This document shows, piece by piece, positions 45,030 through 55,058 of a stretch of 64,000 nt of DNA. The notes under the pieces were generated by a model. That model made no database searches. It was not told the DNA's origin and saw only the letters and a program-made list of their open reading frames with translations. The position numbers and the translations under genes were made by a program. The stretch is from Corynebacterium freneyi. GTDB lineage: Bacteria; Actinomycetota; Actinomycetes; Mycobacteriales; Mycobacteriaceae. How positions within the stretch are numbered: the stretch's first letter is position 1; each line of letters begins with the position of its first letter. The stretch is taken from contig NZ_CP047357.1 of NCBI RefSeq assembly GCF_030408835.1, positions 744,001-808,000 of the forward strand, read 5' to 3'.

Positions 45030-45400
45030 GCCCCCACTAAAGCACGGCCCCCGGATTTCCGATGTTCGAACGCCTCCCGGCGCCCGCGCGCACTCCTTCG
45101 GGCGTGGCTTTGCGACACGCGACCCGCTTGACGACGAGCGACCCGCTTGCTGTGACGGCTACTTGCGACGACGAAGTGACCCGCATCGCACGGCGGAGGA
45201 GACGTTGAACTTCTCACCATCCGCCCCGGAACATACCGGTTGGGGCCGCGATTGTGCGACAATCGAGGGTCATGCGGAGGTCCGATCAGTCGGGCCCGGC
45301 TTTTGCGTGCCCGAAATCGGATGCGCTTTGGCCGCCGGAAGCAGTCGGACACGGCACAGGCACCGGCCCAGTTCCCAGCACCCCGAGGAATGAGGACCCC
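45030..45400. other. 371-bp divergent region between recQ-like gene and obgE
   Basis: It holds a full 11-base word (GCTTGACGACG at 45126), a one-base variant (GCTTTGCGACA at 45107) and a further degenerate match. A GACAAT -10 box follows, and then the obgE leader. No independent gene is visible. Confidence 0.6.
45258..45263 (+). promoter_or_regulatory. -10 box (GACAAT) of obgE
   Basis: GACAAT ends 8 nt before an ATG at 45272 that is in frame with obgE. The canonical SD-preceded obgE start lies 129 nt further on. Confidence 0.45.
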
Positions 45401-46909
45401 ATGTCACGGTTCATCGATCGCGTCGTCCTGCACCTGCAGGCGGGCGACGGCGGCCACGGCTGCAATTCCGTGCTGCGCGAAAAGTTCAAGCCCCTCGGCG
45501 GTCCCGACGGCGGCAACGGCGGGCACGGCGGCGACATCATCTTCGAGGTGTCGCCCCAGGTGCACACGCTGATGGACTTCCACTTCCACCCGCACATCAA
45601 GGCCGAGAAGGGCCGTCCCGGCGCCGGCGATCACCGCAACGGCGCCCGCGGCCGGGATCTGGTGCTGGAGGTGCCCGAGGGCACGGTCGTCATGACCACC
45701 GACGGTGAGGTTCTCGCGGACCTGACCGGCAAGGGCACCCGCTTCATCGCCGCAGAGGGAGGGTACGGCGGACTGGGCAACGCCGCGTTGGCGTCGAGGT
45801 CGCGTCGTGCCCCCGGTTTCGCCCTGCTCGGCGAACCGGGCGAACAGAAGGACCTGGTCCTCGAACTGAAGTCGATGGCCGACGTCGGTCTGGTCGGTTT
45901 CCCTTCGGCGGGCAAGTCCTCGCTGGTCTCGGCGCTGTCGGCGGCCAAGCCGAAGATCGGCGACTACCCGTTCACCACGCTGCAGCCGAACCTCGGCGTG
46001 GTCAACGTCGGCCACGAGTCCTTCACCGTCGCCGACGTGCCGGGCCTCATCCCGGGTGCCTCCGAGGGCCGTGGCCTGGGCCTGGACTTCCTCCGCCACA
46101 TCGAGCGCTGCGCCGTCCTGGCGCACGTGGTCGACTGCGCGACGTACGAGTCCGACCGCAACCCCGTCGACGACATCAAGGCCCTGGAGCACGAGCTGGC
46201 CAACTACCAGTCCGCGCTGGCCGGCGACGTCGGACTGGGCGACCTCGCGGAGCGTCCGCGGGTGATCGTGCTCAACAAGCTCGACGTGCCCGAGGCCCAG
46301 GAGATGGCCGACTTCATGCGCGAGGAGCTCGAGGAGTTCGGCTGGCCGACCTACGGCATCTCCACCGCCACCCGCGACGGACTCAAGGAGCTGACCTACG
46401 GTCTGGCCGAAGCCGTCGCAAAGTACCGCGCGGAAAACCCGGCGAAGAAGGACGAGAAGCCCGCCGTCATCGTGCCCAAGGCCGTCGGTCGCCGCGGTCG
46501 CACCCAGGACTTCGAAATCGAACGCGACCCCGAGGTGCAGGACGGTTTCATCGTGCTGGGCCGCAAGCCGCAGCGCTGGATCCACCAAACCGATTTCGAA
46601 AACGACGAAGCCGTCGGCTTCCTCGGCGACCGGCTGGCCAAACTGGGCGTGGAGGACGCCCTGGCCAAGGCCGGCGCCGTCCCCGGCTGCCCGGTGACCA
46701 TCGGCGACATCACCTTCGAGTGGCACCCGCAGACCGCCGCCGGCCTCGACGACTTCGTCCCCTCCGGGCGCGGCACCGACCAGCGCCTGGAGATCAACGA
46801 CCGCGTGTCCGCCGAAGAGCGCAAGCGTGCCTCGCAGGTGCGCCGCGGCCTCATCGACGAGTTCGACTACGGCGACGGCGAACAGGCCGACCGCGAGCGC
46901 TACCAGTAA
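45401..46909 (+). CDS. obgE: GTPase Obg (ribosome assembly, stress response)
   Basis: 502 residues. The glycine-rich Obg fold ([18 protein letters not shown], about 1-160) precedes the G domain (about 160-335) with G1 GFPSAGKSS, switch-region TTLQPN, G3 DVPGLIPGA and G4 LNKLD. The C-terminal OCT domain (about 355-435) and an acidic/basic tail follow. Obg binds the 50S subunit and senses GTP/ppGpp. ATG at 45401 has GAGGAATGAGGA and gives the canonical N-terminus. Confidence 0.96.
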   Translation: MSRFIDRVVLHLQAGDGGHGCNSVLREKFKPLGGPDGGNGGHGGDIIFEVSPQVHTLMDFHFHPHIKAEKGRPGAGDHRNGARGRDLVLEVPEGTVVMTTDGEVLADLTGKGTRFIAAEGGYGGLGNAALASRSRRAPGFALLGEPGEQKDLVLELKSMADVGLVGFPSAGKSSLVSALSAAKPKIGDYPFTTLQPNLGVVNVGHESFTVADVPGLIPGASEGRGLGLDFLRHIERCAVLAHVVDCATYESDRNPVDDIKALEHELANYQSALAGDVGLGDLAERPRVIVLNKLDVPEAQEMADFMREELEEFGWPTYGISTATRDGLKELTYGLAEAVAKYRAENPAKKDEKPAVIVPKAVGRRGRTQDFEIERDPEVQDGFIVLGRKPQRWIHQTDFENDEAVGFLGDRLAKLGVEDALAKAGAVPGCPVTIGDITFEWHPQTAAGLDDFVPSGRGTDQRLEINDRVSAEERKRASQVRRGLIDEFDYGDGEQADRERYQ

Positions 46910-47033
46910 TCACCGACGATCCCGCTGCTCCCGTCCCCGGCTTCATCGTCGGCAAGCGGGACAGCCCCCGGATCTCAGACCCCAGTTCCAGTCCACATAC
47001 ATCCCCCGTTCCGACGACGAAACGAAAGGGCCC

Positions 47034-48161
47034 ATGAACCCGCCTTACTCCAGCTCCACCCGCGACAGCATCCGCGACGCGAAGAGGATCGTGGTGAAGA
47101 TCGGCTCGTCCTCACTGACCGGTCCCGACGGGCGCACCGACCCGGCGAAGATCGACGAGATCGCCGAAGCCCTGGAAAAGCGCATGGTCACCGGAAGTGA
47201 CCTGATCCTGGTGTCCTCCGGTGCGGTGGCGTCGGGCATGGGACCGCTGGGTCTGTCGTCGCGTCCGACGGACCTGGCGACCAAACAGGCCGCCGCGGCG
47301 GTCGGTCAGGTGCGCCTGGCACAGGAGTGGTCCCGTTCGTTCGCCCGGTTCGGCCGCACCACCGCGCAGGTTCTGCTGACATCGGCCGATGCCGGCAACC
47401 GCCCCCGCGCCCGCAACGCGCAGCGCACCATCGATCGTCTGCGCCAGCTGCACGCCATTCCGATCGTCAACGAAAACGACACGGTGGCCACCTCGGAGAT
47501 GCGCTTCGGCGACAACGACCGTCTGGCTGCGCTGGTGTCGCACCTGGCGTTCTGCGATGCGCTCGTGTTGCTTTCCGACGTCGACGGCCTATACGACCGC
47601 AACCCCTCCGAGCCGGGTGCGCAGTTCGTGCCCGAGGTGTGGAGCGGCAATGACCTCAAGGGCGTCGTCGCCGGCGATGGCGGCAAGCTGGGCACCGGCG
47701 GCATGGCGTCGAAGGTGTCGGCGGCGCGTCTGGCGTCCCGTGGCGGTGTGCCGGTGCTGTTGACGTCGACGGAGAACATCGACGCGGCGCTGGATCAGGC
47801 CGACGTGGGCACCGCCTTCGCACCGAAGGAGGACCGCCTGTCGGCGTGGCAGTTCTGGGTTCTCTATGCGGCGGATTCGTCGGGCGTGCTGCGCCTGGAC
47901 GCCGGTGCGGTCACCGCCGTCACCGAGCACCGCCGCTCCCTGCTGCCGGTGGGCCTGACCAGCATCGACGGGGAGTTTTCGTCCGGCGACATCGTGGACA
48001 TCGTCGGGCCCAACGGCGAGATCGTCGGCCGCGGCGAGGTGGCCTACGACTCCGACGAGCTCTCCGAAATGATCGGCCGCACCACCGCCGAGCTGCCGGA
48101 TGGCATGCAGAAGCCGGTGATCCACGCCGATTACCTGTCGGGCTACGCCTCGCGGGCGTAG
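47034..48161 (+). CDS. proB: glutamate 5-kinase
   Basis: 375 residues. The amino-acid kinase domain (about 15-265) starts [16 protein letters not shown] and contains [10 protein letters not shown] and the glutamate-site [13 protein letters not shown]-terminal PUA domain (about 285-370) is present. It phosphorylates glutamate in the first step of proline synthesis; proA, two genes downstream, performs the next step. ATG at 47034 has GAAAGGG. Confidence 0.96.
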   Translation: MNPPYSSSTRDSIRDAKRIVVKIGSSSLTGPDGRTDPAKIDEIAEALEKRMVTGSDLILVSSGAVASGMGPLGLSSRPTDLATKQAAAAVGQVRLAQEWSRSFARFGRTTAQVLLTSADAGNRPRARNAQRTIDRLRQLHAIPIVNENDTVATSEMRFGDNDRLAALVSHLAFCDALVLLSDVDGLYDRNPSEPGAQFVPEVWSGNDLKGVVAGDGGKLGTGGMASKVSAARLASRGGVPVLLTSTENIDAALDQADVGTAFAPKEDRLSAWQFWVLYAADSSGVLRLDAGAVTAVTEHRRSLLPVGLTSIDGEFSSGDIVDIVGPNGEIVGRGEVAYDSDELSEMIGRTTAELPDGMQKPVIHADYLSGYASRA

Positions 48162-48236
48162 CCGCCCCGAGCGTCCGCCTCGACGGCTCCGGCCTCCGGG
48201 CCGACGCCTCCGACGTCGGGGTCGACGCCCTTCCGC

Positions 48237-48270
48237 CCCGGACCCCGGTTTTGCGTCGGGGTCCGGGTTT
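48237..48270 (+). terminator. terminator after proB
   Basis: A perfect 10-bp stem (48237-48246 with 48258-48267) is followed by TTTCTT. It separates proB from the sortase promoter. Confidence 0.8.
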
Positions 48271-48292
48271 CTTCGTTGGTGCGCCCGGGGTG

Positions 48293-48298
48293 CATAAT
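48293..48298 (+). promoter_or_regulatory. -10 box (CATAAT) of the sortase gene
   Basis: CATAAT ends 7 nt before the ATG at 48306, giving a leaderless transcript. Confidence 0.55.
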
Positions 48299-48305
48299 CG
48301 GACGC

Positions 48306-49052
48306 ATGGTGTCCCGCATCGCAGGTGTTCTGGGCGAATTGTTGATCACGTTCGCCGTGATCATCGCGCTTTTCGTCTTCTACCAGCTGTATTGGACGGG
48401 CCTGGCCACGGGGCGTGCGCAGTCCCAGGCAACCGATGACCTCCGCTCGCAGTGGGGTGAGGTCGGCGTCGCCGCGGAAGGGGAGGGGGCCGCGCCGGGG
48501 GAGCCGGATGCGCCGCTCGACCCGGCGATGGCCGGCTATGGCGACGGCTGGGGCACCCACGGTGCGCCGGTGGCGTTTTTGACGGCGCGGAAGGCGGGCA
48601 TCGACGAGTTCGTGGCCTTCGAGGGAGTCGACCTGGCCACCATCGCCAACGGTCCGGGCCATTACCCGGGCACTGCGCTGCCGGGTCAGGTGGGCAATGC
48701 CGCGTTCGCCGCGCACCGCGACGGCAACGGCGCCCCGTTCGACGACATCGACCGGTTGGGCACGTGCGACGACATCATCGTGGAGACCCAGTCGGCGGTG
48801 TACCGCTACAAGGTTCTGCCGGTCGACGGCCTGGCCGGGCGAGGAGAGTCGTTCGATTGCGTGCCGGAGGGCACCGTCGTGCCGGAGGTGCCGGGCCGCC
48901 ACATCGTCGACCCGAACCAGACCGAGGTCATCGCCCCGTACGGTGAGGCGAGCCTGGTGACGTTCACCACGTGCCACCCGCAGTGGTCGAACACGCACCG
49001 CCTGATCGTCCACGGTGTGTTGGCCGGCGTCGAGCAGAAGGGAGCCGCGTAA
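48306..49052 (+). CDS. class E sortase
   Basis: 248 residues. An N-terminal membrane anchor (about 7-29) is followed by a sortase beta-barrel. The catalytic His is near 137 (FAAHRDGNG), Cys near 223 (TFTTCHPQWS) and Arg near 232 (NTHRLIVHG). The PQWS after the Cys and the overall length fit class E, which attaches LAXTG-type proteins to the cell envelope in high-GC actinobacteria. The sorting substrate is not in the window. The stop codon abuts the start of a small membrane-protein gene. Confidence 0.9.
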   Translation: MVSRIAGVLGELLITFAVIIALFVFYQLYWTGLATGRAQSQATDDLRSQWGEVGVAAEGEGAAPGEPDAPLDPAMAGYGDGWGTHGAPVAFLTARKAGIDEFVAFEGVDLATIANGPGHYPGTALPGQVGNAAFAAHRDGNGAPFDDIDRLGTCDDIIVETQSAVYRYKVLPVDGLAGRGESFDCVPEGTVVPEVPGRHIVDPNQTEVIAPYGEASLVTFTTCHPQWSNTHRLIVHGVLAGVEQKGAA

Positions 49053-49229
49053 ATGTATCGGGCTTTGTGGCGTGCGCTTCCCGGCCCCGCGTGGCTGAAG
49101 CTGCTCTTCGTTCTCGCGGTTCTGGCGTTCGTGTTCCTGCTGCTCATGGAGGTGGTGTTTCCGTGGGTGGAGTCAGTCGCCCCGTGGACCGACGTCGCCG
49201 TGGCACGCGCCCGGGTCGCCGTGGCCTGA
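49053..49229 (+). CDS. small single-pass membrane protein downstream of the sortase
   Basis: 58 residues: a short basic N-terminus ([11 protein letters not shown]), one strong hydrophobic helix (about 14-36) and a short tail. It starts directly after the sortase TAA (TAAATG), with AAGGGAGCC upstream, so it is translated with it. Small membrane proteins of this type follow class E sortase genes in related species, as I recall. The function is unknown. Confidence 0.7.
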   Translation: MYRALWRALPGPAWLKLLFVLAVLAFVFLLLMEVVFPWVESVAPWTDVAVARARVAVA

Positions 49230-49295
49230 CTGCGGGGGCATCCGGATGCACGCGCCCGGATTGCAGTGCCCCGACCGCGGCGTCCGGGGATTCCC

Positions 49296-49301
49296 TACAC
49301 T
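49296..49301 (+). promoter_or_regulatory. -10 box (TACACT) of proA
   Basis: TACACT ends 7 nt before the ATG at 49309, implying a leaderless transcript independent of proB. Confidence 0.55.
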
Positions 49302-49308
49302 GGTTCGC

Positions 49309-50607
49309 ATGACTGACGCGACCACTGACCAGACCATGACCGACGCCCGCGCCGCCGAGCGCGACGAAGTGCTGGACAAGGCCCGCCGCGCCAAGGCCGT
49401 TTCCCACGAGCTGGCGGGCTACACCTCCGAGCGGAAGAACCGGATTCTGCTGGCCGCCGCCGATGCGCTGGTGGAGCAGGCCGAGAAGATCCTCGAGGCC
49501 AACGAGCGCGACATCGAGGCCGGTCGCGAGCGGGGCCTGGCGGAGTCCCTCATCGACCGTCTGAAGCTTGACGACGATCGCATCCGGGGAATCGCCGGCG
49601 GTTTGCGCCAGGTCGCCGCTTTGCAGGATCCGGTGGGCGAGGTGCTGCGCGGGTCGACGTTGCCCAACGGCATCAAGATGTCGCAGGTCCGCGTGCCGCT
49701 GGGCGTGATGGGCATGGTGTACGAGGCCCGTCCGAACGTCACCGTCGACGCCTTCGGCCTGGCCCTGAAGTCCGGCAACGTCGCCCTGCTACGCGGGTCG
49801 AAGTCGGCCGTGAACTCCAACACCGCCCTGGTGGAGGTGCTGCGCGGCGTGCTCGCCGCCGATGGAGCTCCCGAGGATCTGGTGCAGCTGCTGCCGTGCG
49901 AGACCCACGATTCCGTCCAGGACCTGATCACCGCCCGCGGCCTGGTCGACGTGGTCATTCCGCGTGGCGGCGCCGGTCTCATCGAGGCCGTGGTCACCCG
50001 CGCCACGGTGCCGGCCATCGAGACCGGTACGGGCAACTGCCACCTCTACATCGACGGTTCCGCCGACGTCGACGAGGCCATCGCGTTGCTGATCAACGGC
50101 AAGACCCGCCGCTGCTCGGTGTGCAACGCCACCGAGGTCGTGCTGCTGGATTCCGCCCTTGGCGAGGAGAAGATCGGCAAGGTCCTCGACGCGCTGGTCG
50201 ACGCCGACGTGAAGGTCCACGGCGACGCCGACAATCTGCCGTGGGGCGGCGAGATCATCCCCGCCACCGACGAAGACTGGAACGACGAGTACCTGTCCTT
50301 CGACATCGCGGCGAAGGTCGTCGACGGCGTGGAGGCCGCCGCCGACCACATCAACGCACACGGCTCCGGCCACACCGAGGCGATTTCCGCGAAGGACTGG
50401 AACGCCTGCGAGACCTTCGTCGAGCGCGTCGACGCCTCCACGGTCAACGTCAACGCGTCGACCGCCTTCACCGACGGCGAGCAGTTCGGCATGGGCGCGG
50501 AGATCGGCATCTCCACCCAGAAGCTCCACGCCCGCGGCCCGATGGCCCTGCCGGAGCTGACGTCGACCAAGTGGATCCTGCGCGGCACCGGCCACACCCG
50601 CCCGTAG
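49309..50607 (+). CDS. proA: glutamate-5-semialdehyde dehydrogenase
   Basis: 432 residues of the gamma-glutamyl phosphate reductase family. The NADP-binding region is [20 protein letters not shown]. The catalytic Cys is in [15 protein letters not shown] (about 282), and the C-terminal [16 protein letters not shown] is conserved. It reduces glutamyl 5-phosphate in proline synthesis. It has its own promoter and is followed by a strong terminator. Confidence 0.96.
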   Translation: MTDATTDQTMTDARAAERDEVLDKARRAKAVSHELAGYTSERKNRILLAAADALVEQAEKILEANERDIEAGRERGLAESLIDRLKLDDDRIRGIAGGLRQVAALQDPVGEVLRGSTLPNGIKMSQVRVPLGVMGMVYEARPNVTVDAFGLALKSGNVALLRGSKSAVNSNTALVEVLRGVLAADGAPEDLVQLLPCETHDSVQDLITARGLVDVVIPRGGAGLIEAVVTRATVPAIETGTGNCHLYIDGSADVDEAIALLINGKTRRCSVCNATEVVLLDSALGEEKIGKVLDALVDADVKVHGDADNLPWGGEIIPATDEDWNDEYLSFDIAAKVVDGVEAAADHINAHGSGHTEAISAKDWNACETFVERVDASTVNVNASTAFTDGEQFGMGAEIGISTQKLHARGPMALPELTSTKWILRGTGHTRP

Positions 50608-50634
50608 TTCGCCGGTAACGCTTCACCCGTTGAC

Positions 50635-50671
50635 GACGCCGGGCCCCGCACCAATGGCGGGGCCCGGCGTC
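50635..50671. terminator. hairpin between convergent proA and modBC
   Basis: A perfect 15-bp GC-rich stem (50635-50649 with 50657-50671) with a 7-nt loop lies in the gap between the two stop codons. It could serve both strands; no T tract is present. Confidence 0.75.
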
Positions 50672-50693
50672 GGCGAGGTCAATTGTTACGGGG

Positions 50694-52649
50694 TCAATCG
50701 TCGGCGGGCAGAACCTGGACCTGCATTGCTTTGACGGCCGCCCGGACGGGGGAGCCCACGGCCAATCCCAGCGTGGTCAGCGAATGGGCGGAGATCTCCG
50801 CGATGATCGTGGCGCCGCCGCGGGCGGCCCGCAGTTCCACGCTGACGGACGTGCCCTGGTGATGGATCTCGTGCACGGTGCAGGCGAGGTCGTTGCGGGC
50901 GCTGGTGTCGACGAGATCGTCTTCGACCGCGTGGAGGGTGACGGCCCTCGGCGAGAACAGGGCCACCGCCTCCGCGTCCTCGTCGACGGGGTCGGCGGCC
51001 ACGCCGATGACTCGGGCGCCGCCGGGGGCGGTCACGGCGATCGTGTCGTCGTCAAGCACGGTGGCGGTGCCCCGGAAGGCGACGAGCCCGGCGAAGCGGG
51101 CCAGGAACCGTGTGGAGGGGGCGGCGAGCAGCTCTGCCGGGGCACCGACGGCGGCGATGCGGCCGTCCTCGATGACGATGACGTGATCGGCCAGCGTGGC
51201 CACGTCAACCGGATCATGGGTGACCAGCATCGCCGTACGGCCGCGGAGTCGGCGGCGCAGAACCCCGCGCAGTGCCGCGGCGGACTCCGAGTCGAGGGCT
51301 GCGAAGGGTTCGTCGAGGAGGATCACGTCGGTGTCGGCGGCCAGCGCACGCGCCAGCGCCACCCGCGCGGCCTGACCTCCGGACAACGAAGCGGGGCGGC
51401 GATCGGCCAGGTGCGCGGCGCCGATCGCGGCGAGTTCCGCATGGGCCCGGTCGCGGTCTCGGCAGGCGAACTCCACGTTGCCCAGCGCCGTCCTGTGGGG
51501 CAGCAGCGCCGGATCCTGCGTCAGCAGCACCGCGCGCGGCACATCACCGGTCACCGTCGCGCCACCGCGCACCGGCAGCCCCGCGATGGCCCGCATCAGC
51601 GTCGACTTGCCTGCCCCGTTCGGGCCGATCACAGCGGTGGTGCGGCTCGTCGGTATCGTCGGCTCCGCATCGAGCAGCCCCGGCACCGTCACCGACGGGG
51701 CCAGGTCCGCAGTCGGCCCGGGCTCGTGCGTGACGACGCCCAGGTCCCCGGATTCGGCCGGACCGTCGGGCGCGGTGAATGAATCGGAGGTGCCGCAGTA
51801 GTCGACGGCGTCGGTCGAATCGGTGGAGTCGGTTCGCGAGGCGCGCCCTCGGCGTTCCATCCACCACGGCACCGCCGCGCCGATGGCCACGAGCGCGATG
51901 GCGATGCCGAGCAACACGGCCGACAACGCCAGCGCCAGCTCGGGTTCGTTCTCCCGCTCCAAATAGATGGCCAGCGGAAGGGTACGGGTGACGCCCGGCA
52001 GCGAGCCCGCGAACGTCAGCGTCGCACCGAACTCGCCGAGTGCCCGTGCCAGAGACAGCGTGGCACCCGAGACGATCGCCGGCAGGACCATGGGCAGCGT
52101 CACCTGCCAGAGGATGCGGCTTCGCGACGCCCCGAGGCCGGCCGCCGCCTCCGCATGCCGGGGATCGAGGCCGCGCACGGAGCCCTCCACCGCCAACACC
52201 AGGAAGGGCAACGACACGAAGACCTGCGCGAGGACGACCGCGGCGGTGGAGAAGGAAAAGTACTCGGCCAGCCACGGCCACCGCGAACCGATGACGCCCG
52301 TGCGACCGAACGCCGCCAACAAGGCCAGGCCCCCCACGACGGGCGGCATTGTCATCGGCAGCACCACCGCGAGCCGCAGTGCACCGGCCCAGCGGCGCGC
52401 CCGCGCCATGAGGACGGCAAGAGGAATGCCGACCACCATGACGATCAGCGCCGACAGCACACTCGTGCGCAGCGAAATTCCCAGCGCCGCGGACCCCGCC
52501 TCGGAGGAGATGAGCTCCGGCACCCGCGCCCACGGCACCTGCATCGACAGCGCGATGACCGGGATGACCGCGACGGCCAGCGCAACGGCGGCCGGCACGG
52601 CGATCCAGGCCGGGGGAGCGGTGCTCGTCGAGCCCGTGCGGACGGTCAT
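50694..52649 (-). CDS. modBC: fused molybdate ABC transporter permease-ATPase (ModB-ModC)
   Basis: 651 residues joining two normally separate proteins. Residues about 1-270 are a ModB permease with five or six helices and the EAA loop HAEAAAGLGASRSRILWQ. A Thr/Ser/Asp linker follows. The ATPase has Walker A GPNGAGKSTLM, signature LSGGQAARVALARAL and Walker B VILLDEPFAALD, and the H-loop VTHDPVD. The C-terminus carries a TOBE/Mop domain (VHEIHHQGTSVSVELRA) that binds molybdate. ATG overlaps the modA stop codon by 4 bp. Confidence 0.93.
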   Translation of the reverse strand: MTVRTGSTSTAPPAWIAVPAAVALAVAVIPVIALSMQVPWARVPELISSEAGSAALGISLRTSVLSALIVMVVGIPLAVLMARARRWAGALRLAVVLPMTMPPVVGGLALLAAFGRTGVIGSRWPWLAEYFSFSTAAVVLAQVFVSLPFLVLAVEGSVRGLDPRHAEAAAGLGASRSRILWQVTLPMVLPAIVSGATLSLARALGEFGATLTFAGSLPGVTRTLPLAIYLERENEPELALALSAVLLGIAIALVAIGAAVPWWMERRGRASRTDSTDSTDAVDYCGTSDSFTAPDGPAESGDLGVVTHEPGPTADLAPSVTVPGLLDAEPTIPTSRTTAVIGPNGAGKSTLMRAIAGLPVRGGATVTGDVPRAVLLTQDPALLPHRTALGNVEFACRDRDRAHAELAAIGAAHLADRRPASLSGGQAARVALARALAADTDVILLDEPFAALDSESAAALRGVLRRRLRGRTAMLVTHDPVDVATLADHVIVIEDGRIAAVGAPAELLAAPSTRFLARFAGLVAFRGTATVLDDDTIAVTAPGGARVIGVAADPVDEDAEAVALFSPRAVTLHAVEDDLVDTSARNDLACTVHEIHHQGTSVSVELRAARGGATIIAEISAHSLTTLGLAVGSPVRAAVKAMQVQVLPADD

Positions 52650-53467
52650 CGCGTGCCGTCTGCTCCGCCCGTCGCGCCGAACCCGGCGTCGGCGAGGATT
52701 TCCCGACCCCAATCGGACAACACCGCGCGGATCCACATCTCCGCGTCGGAGAATCGCCGTCCGTCCTCGCCGGCGTCGGCGGTGACGGCGATGGGGTACT
52801 CGTTGACCGCCTCGTCGGCGCCGTCGATGTCGATGGCCTCCACGCCCTTCGCCGCGTTGGCATCGGTGCGATAGACGATGCCCGCGTCGGCCTGCCCCGC
52901 CTCGACCTTTCCACGCACGTCGGAGACCTTGGACTCCTCCGACACCGGCGAAATCTCGGTGCCGGTGGCGTCGAGGATCTTTTGCGTGGCGGCGCCGCAC
53001 GGCACCTCGGGGGCGCACACGACCAGCTTGGCGTCGTCAAGCGAATCGTCCAATCCCGTCACGCCGGCGGGATTGCCTTCGGGGACGATGAGCGTCAGCG
53101 TGTTCGTCGCGAACGTCTGCGGCGCACGCACCGCGCCGGCCTCCTCCGCACGCTCCATGGTGCGCAGGTCGGCGGTGGCCAGGACATCCGCGGGCGCGCC
53201 GGCCTGCAGCTGGTCGACCAGGTTCTGCGACCCGTCGAAGGAGAACACCACGTCGATGTCCGGGTTGTCTTCCTCGAACCGCCGCTCGATCTCCTCGAAG
53301 GTCTTCTGCAGCGACGCGGCGGCGAACACGGTCAACGTCCGCCGCTCACCGTCGTCGGCTCCGCCGCCCGAGCACGCGGTCAGGCCCGCGAGCCCCACCG
53401 CCGCGGTCGCGGCCGTCGCCCGGCGCACAACTCCGCGCCCCGTGGATTCACTTCGGTTGATTCCCAT
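52646..53467 (-). CDS. modA: molybdate-binding lipoprotein ModA
   Basis: 273 residues. The lipoprotein signal has AVGLAGLTAC (lipid Cys near 36). The periplasmic-binding fold starts LTVFAAASLQKTFEEI, with the oxyanion Ser residues in AASL and SFDGSQNLVDQLQAG typical of ModA. It captures molybdate outside the membrane and passes it to the fused ModBC, whose gene it overlaps. ATG at 53467 is chosen; the longer frame runs into the upstream gene. Confidence 0.93.
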   Translation of the reverse strand: MGINRSESTGRGVVRRATAATAAVGLAGLTACSGGGADDGERRTLTVFAAASLQKTFEEIERRFEEDNPDIDVVFSFDGSQNLVDQLQAGAPADVLATADLRTMERAEEAGAVRAPQTFATNTLTLIVPEGNPAGVTGLDDSLDDAKLVVCAPEVPCGAATQKILDATGTEISPVSEESKVSDVRGKVEAGQADAGIVYRTDANAAKGVEAIDIDGADEAVNEYPIAVTADAGEDGRRFSDAEMWIRAVLSDWGREILADAGFGATGGADGTR

Positions 53468-53498
53468 GAAAACTCCCGGCTTCAATTCCGCTGCCAGC

Positions 53499-54224
53499 CT
53501 AGTTGTCGGGCGCCATGGGGCGCCTCTCCAACTCGTCATTCAATCTTTCGACCTCGGCCGTCAGTTCGTCGATCTCGGCCCTGAGTTTTTCGATGTCGGC
53601 GCGGTAGAGGTCGATGCGCTCTTCGACGGCGTCACGGTCCCACCGGGGCTTGATGTGTTTCGAGCAGTTCGCGTCGACCGCCGCGACGTCGACGACGATC
53701 ACCCGCTCGATGGTCGCCCGGATCTCCCGGTCGGAGCGGGGACCGAGATCGCGCATGCGCTCGATGAGGTCGGGATCGTCGTCGGCCTCCACCGCCCGGG
53801 CGACGCCGAAGACCTTCAACCGGCGTCGGGTGGGGAAGTCGACGAAAAACAGGCACACCCGGCCGTCGCGGTCGATGTTGCCGGCGCTGACGTACTGCTG
53901 GTTTCCGGGGAAGTCGGGAAACGCGAGGGTTCGGTCATCGAGGACGTGGACGAAACCCCTGGGCCCGCCCTTGTGCTGCACGTAGGGCCACCCGGCGCCA
54001 GTGACCGACGAGAGGAAGAACACGTCGGCTTCCCGGATCAGCTTCGCGTCGACGGCCTCGAAGGCGAAACCGCCGGGGCCTCCGGCGCCGGTCGGCCCGT
54101 CGAGATTGGGGCGGTCGTCGACGCGATTGCCCGCACCCGCCGCCCTCTGGCGGGCGCGGACGTGATCGTCGAACGCGATGTCGTTGTAGGACGGCTTCCG
54201 CGTCGTGCCACCGTGATCGGTAAT
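53499..54224 (-). CDS. pyridoxamine 5'-phosphate oxidase-family (split-barrel flavin) protein, possible AUU start
   Basis: The fold is a PNPOx-like split barrel: PSYNDIAFDDHVR, then FFLSSVTGAGWPYVQHKGG, NIDRDGRVCLFFVDFP and a C-terminal coiled segment (about residues 205-235). The conserved N-terminus extends about 67 residues upstream of the first possible GTG (54023). No ATG, GTG or TTG occurs in frame between the narI stop codon and there. The best start is ATT at 54224, since AAGGAG lies exactly 6 nt before it. The protein would then begin ITDHGGTTRKPSYNDIAF, about 241 residues. It sits between narI and modA. The role is unknown. Confidence 0.7.
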   Translation of the reverse strand: MTDHGGTTRKPSYNDIAFDDHVRARQRAAGAGNRVDDRPNLDGPTGAGGPGGFAFEAVDAKLIREADVFFLSSVTGAGWPYVQHKGGPRGFVHVLDDRTLAFPDFPGNQQYVSAGNIDRDGRVCLFFVDFPTRRRLKVFGVARAVEADDDPDLIERMRDLGPRSDREIRATIERVIVVDVAAVDANCSKHIKPRWDRDAVEERIDLYRADIEKLRAEIDELTAEVERLNDELERRPMAPDN

Positions 54225-54284
54225 CGCCTGCTCCTTCCTCGTGTTCTTTCCTCGTGCTTCGAGGACCGTCTCGCCCCGCGCGGA

Positions 54285-55058
54285 TCAGGCGCCGGACGAC
54301 CTGGCCTGCCCCTTTTCCGGCTCCCGCGTGGACACCGGGTCCCAGCCGCCCGAATGCTTGGTCGTGGTGCGCGGCGACCGCGACCGGTACACGATGTACG
54401 GACGGTTGAGGTACCCCACCGGGGCGCTGAGCGCGTGGATCAGACGCGTGAACGGCCACACCGCGAACAACAGGAACCCGGCGATGACGTGCAGCTTGAA
54501 CGACAACGGCACGTCGACCATCAGCTCCGGCTGGGGATTGAACAGGAACAGGCTGCGCAACCATGGGGAAATGGTCTCGCGGTAGTCGTAGCCGTGGGAG
54601 TCCGTCATCACCTGGTTGAGCACCGTCGCGATGGTGCCCAGGGCGATGGGCAACGCCAACATGAAATACATGAACTTGTCGTTCGGGGTCGTCGCTCGGA
54701 ACACCGACGTGTCGGTGCGGCGGCGCCACAGCAGTCCGATCAGGCCGAGGATGGTCACGATCGCCGCGGTCATGCCGCCGATCGTCGCCAACCAGTGGTA
54801 CGCGGTTTGCGGGATGCCCGCGGCCTCGGTCCACGATTTCGGGATGATCAGACCCATGAAGTGGCCGATCGCCACGAACAAAATGCCGTAGTGGAACATC
54901 GGCGACGCGTACTTCAGCAGCCGGTTGCCCAAGAACTGCGAGGACCGGGTGGTCCAGCGGTACTGGTCGACGCGGAAGCGCCAGATGGTGCCGACCAGGA
55001 AGATCGCGATGCACAACCACGGCAGGGCGATCCAGAGGATGTAGTCGAAGGTCGTCAT
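54285..55058 (-). CDS. narI: respiratory nitrate reductase gamma subunit
   Basis: 257 residues with five membrane helices and the b-type haem histidines in SPMFHYGILFVAIGHFMGL and in the VPLSFKLHVIAGF and RLIHALSAPVGY segments. It takes electrons from menaquinol and passes them to NarH. It overlaps narJ by 4 bp. The C-terminus has a 30-residue basic tail. Confidence 0.95.
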   Translation of the reverse strand: MTTFDYILWIALPWLCIAIFLVGTIWRFRVDQYRWTTRSSQFLGNRLLKYASPMFHYGILFVAIGHFMGLIIPKSWTEAAGIPQTAYHWLATIGGMTAAIVTILGLIGLLWRRRTDTSVFRATTPNDKFMYFMLALPIALGTIATVLNQVMTDSHGYDYRETISPWLRSLFLFNPQPELMVDVPLSFKLHVIAGFLLFAVWPFTRLIHALSAPVGYLNRPYIVYRSRSPRTTTKHSGGWDPVSTREPEKGQARSSGA

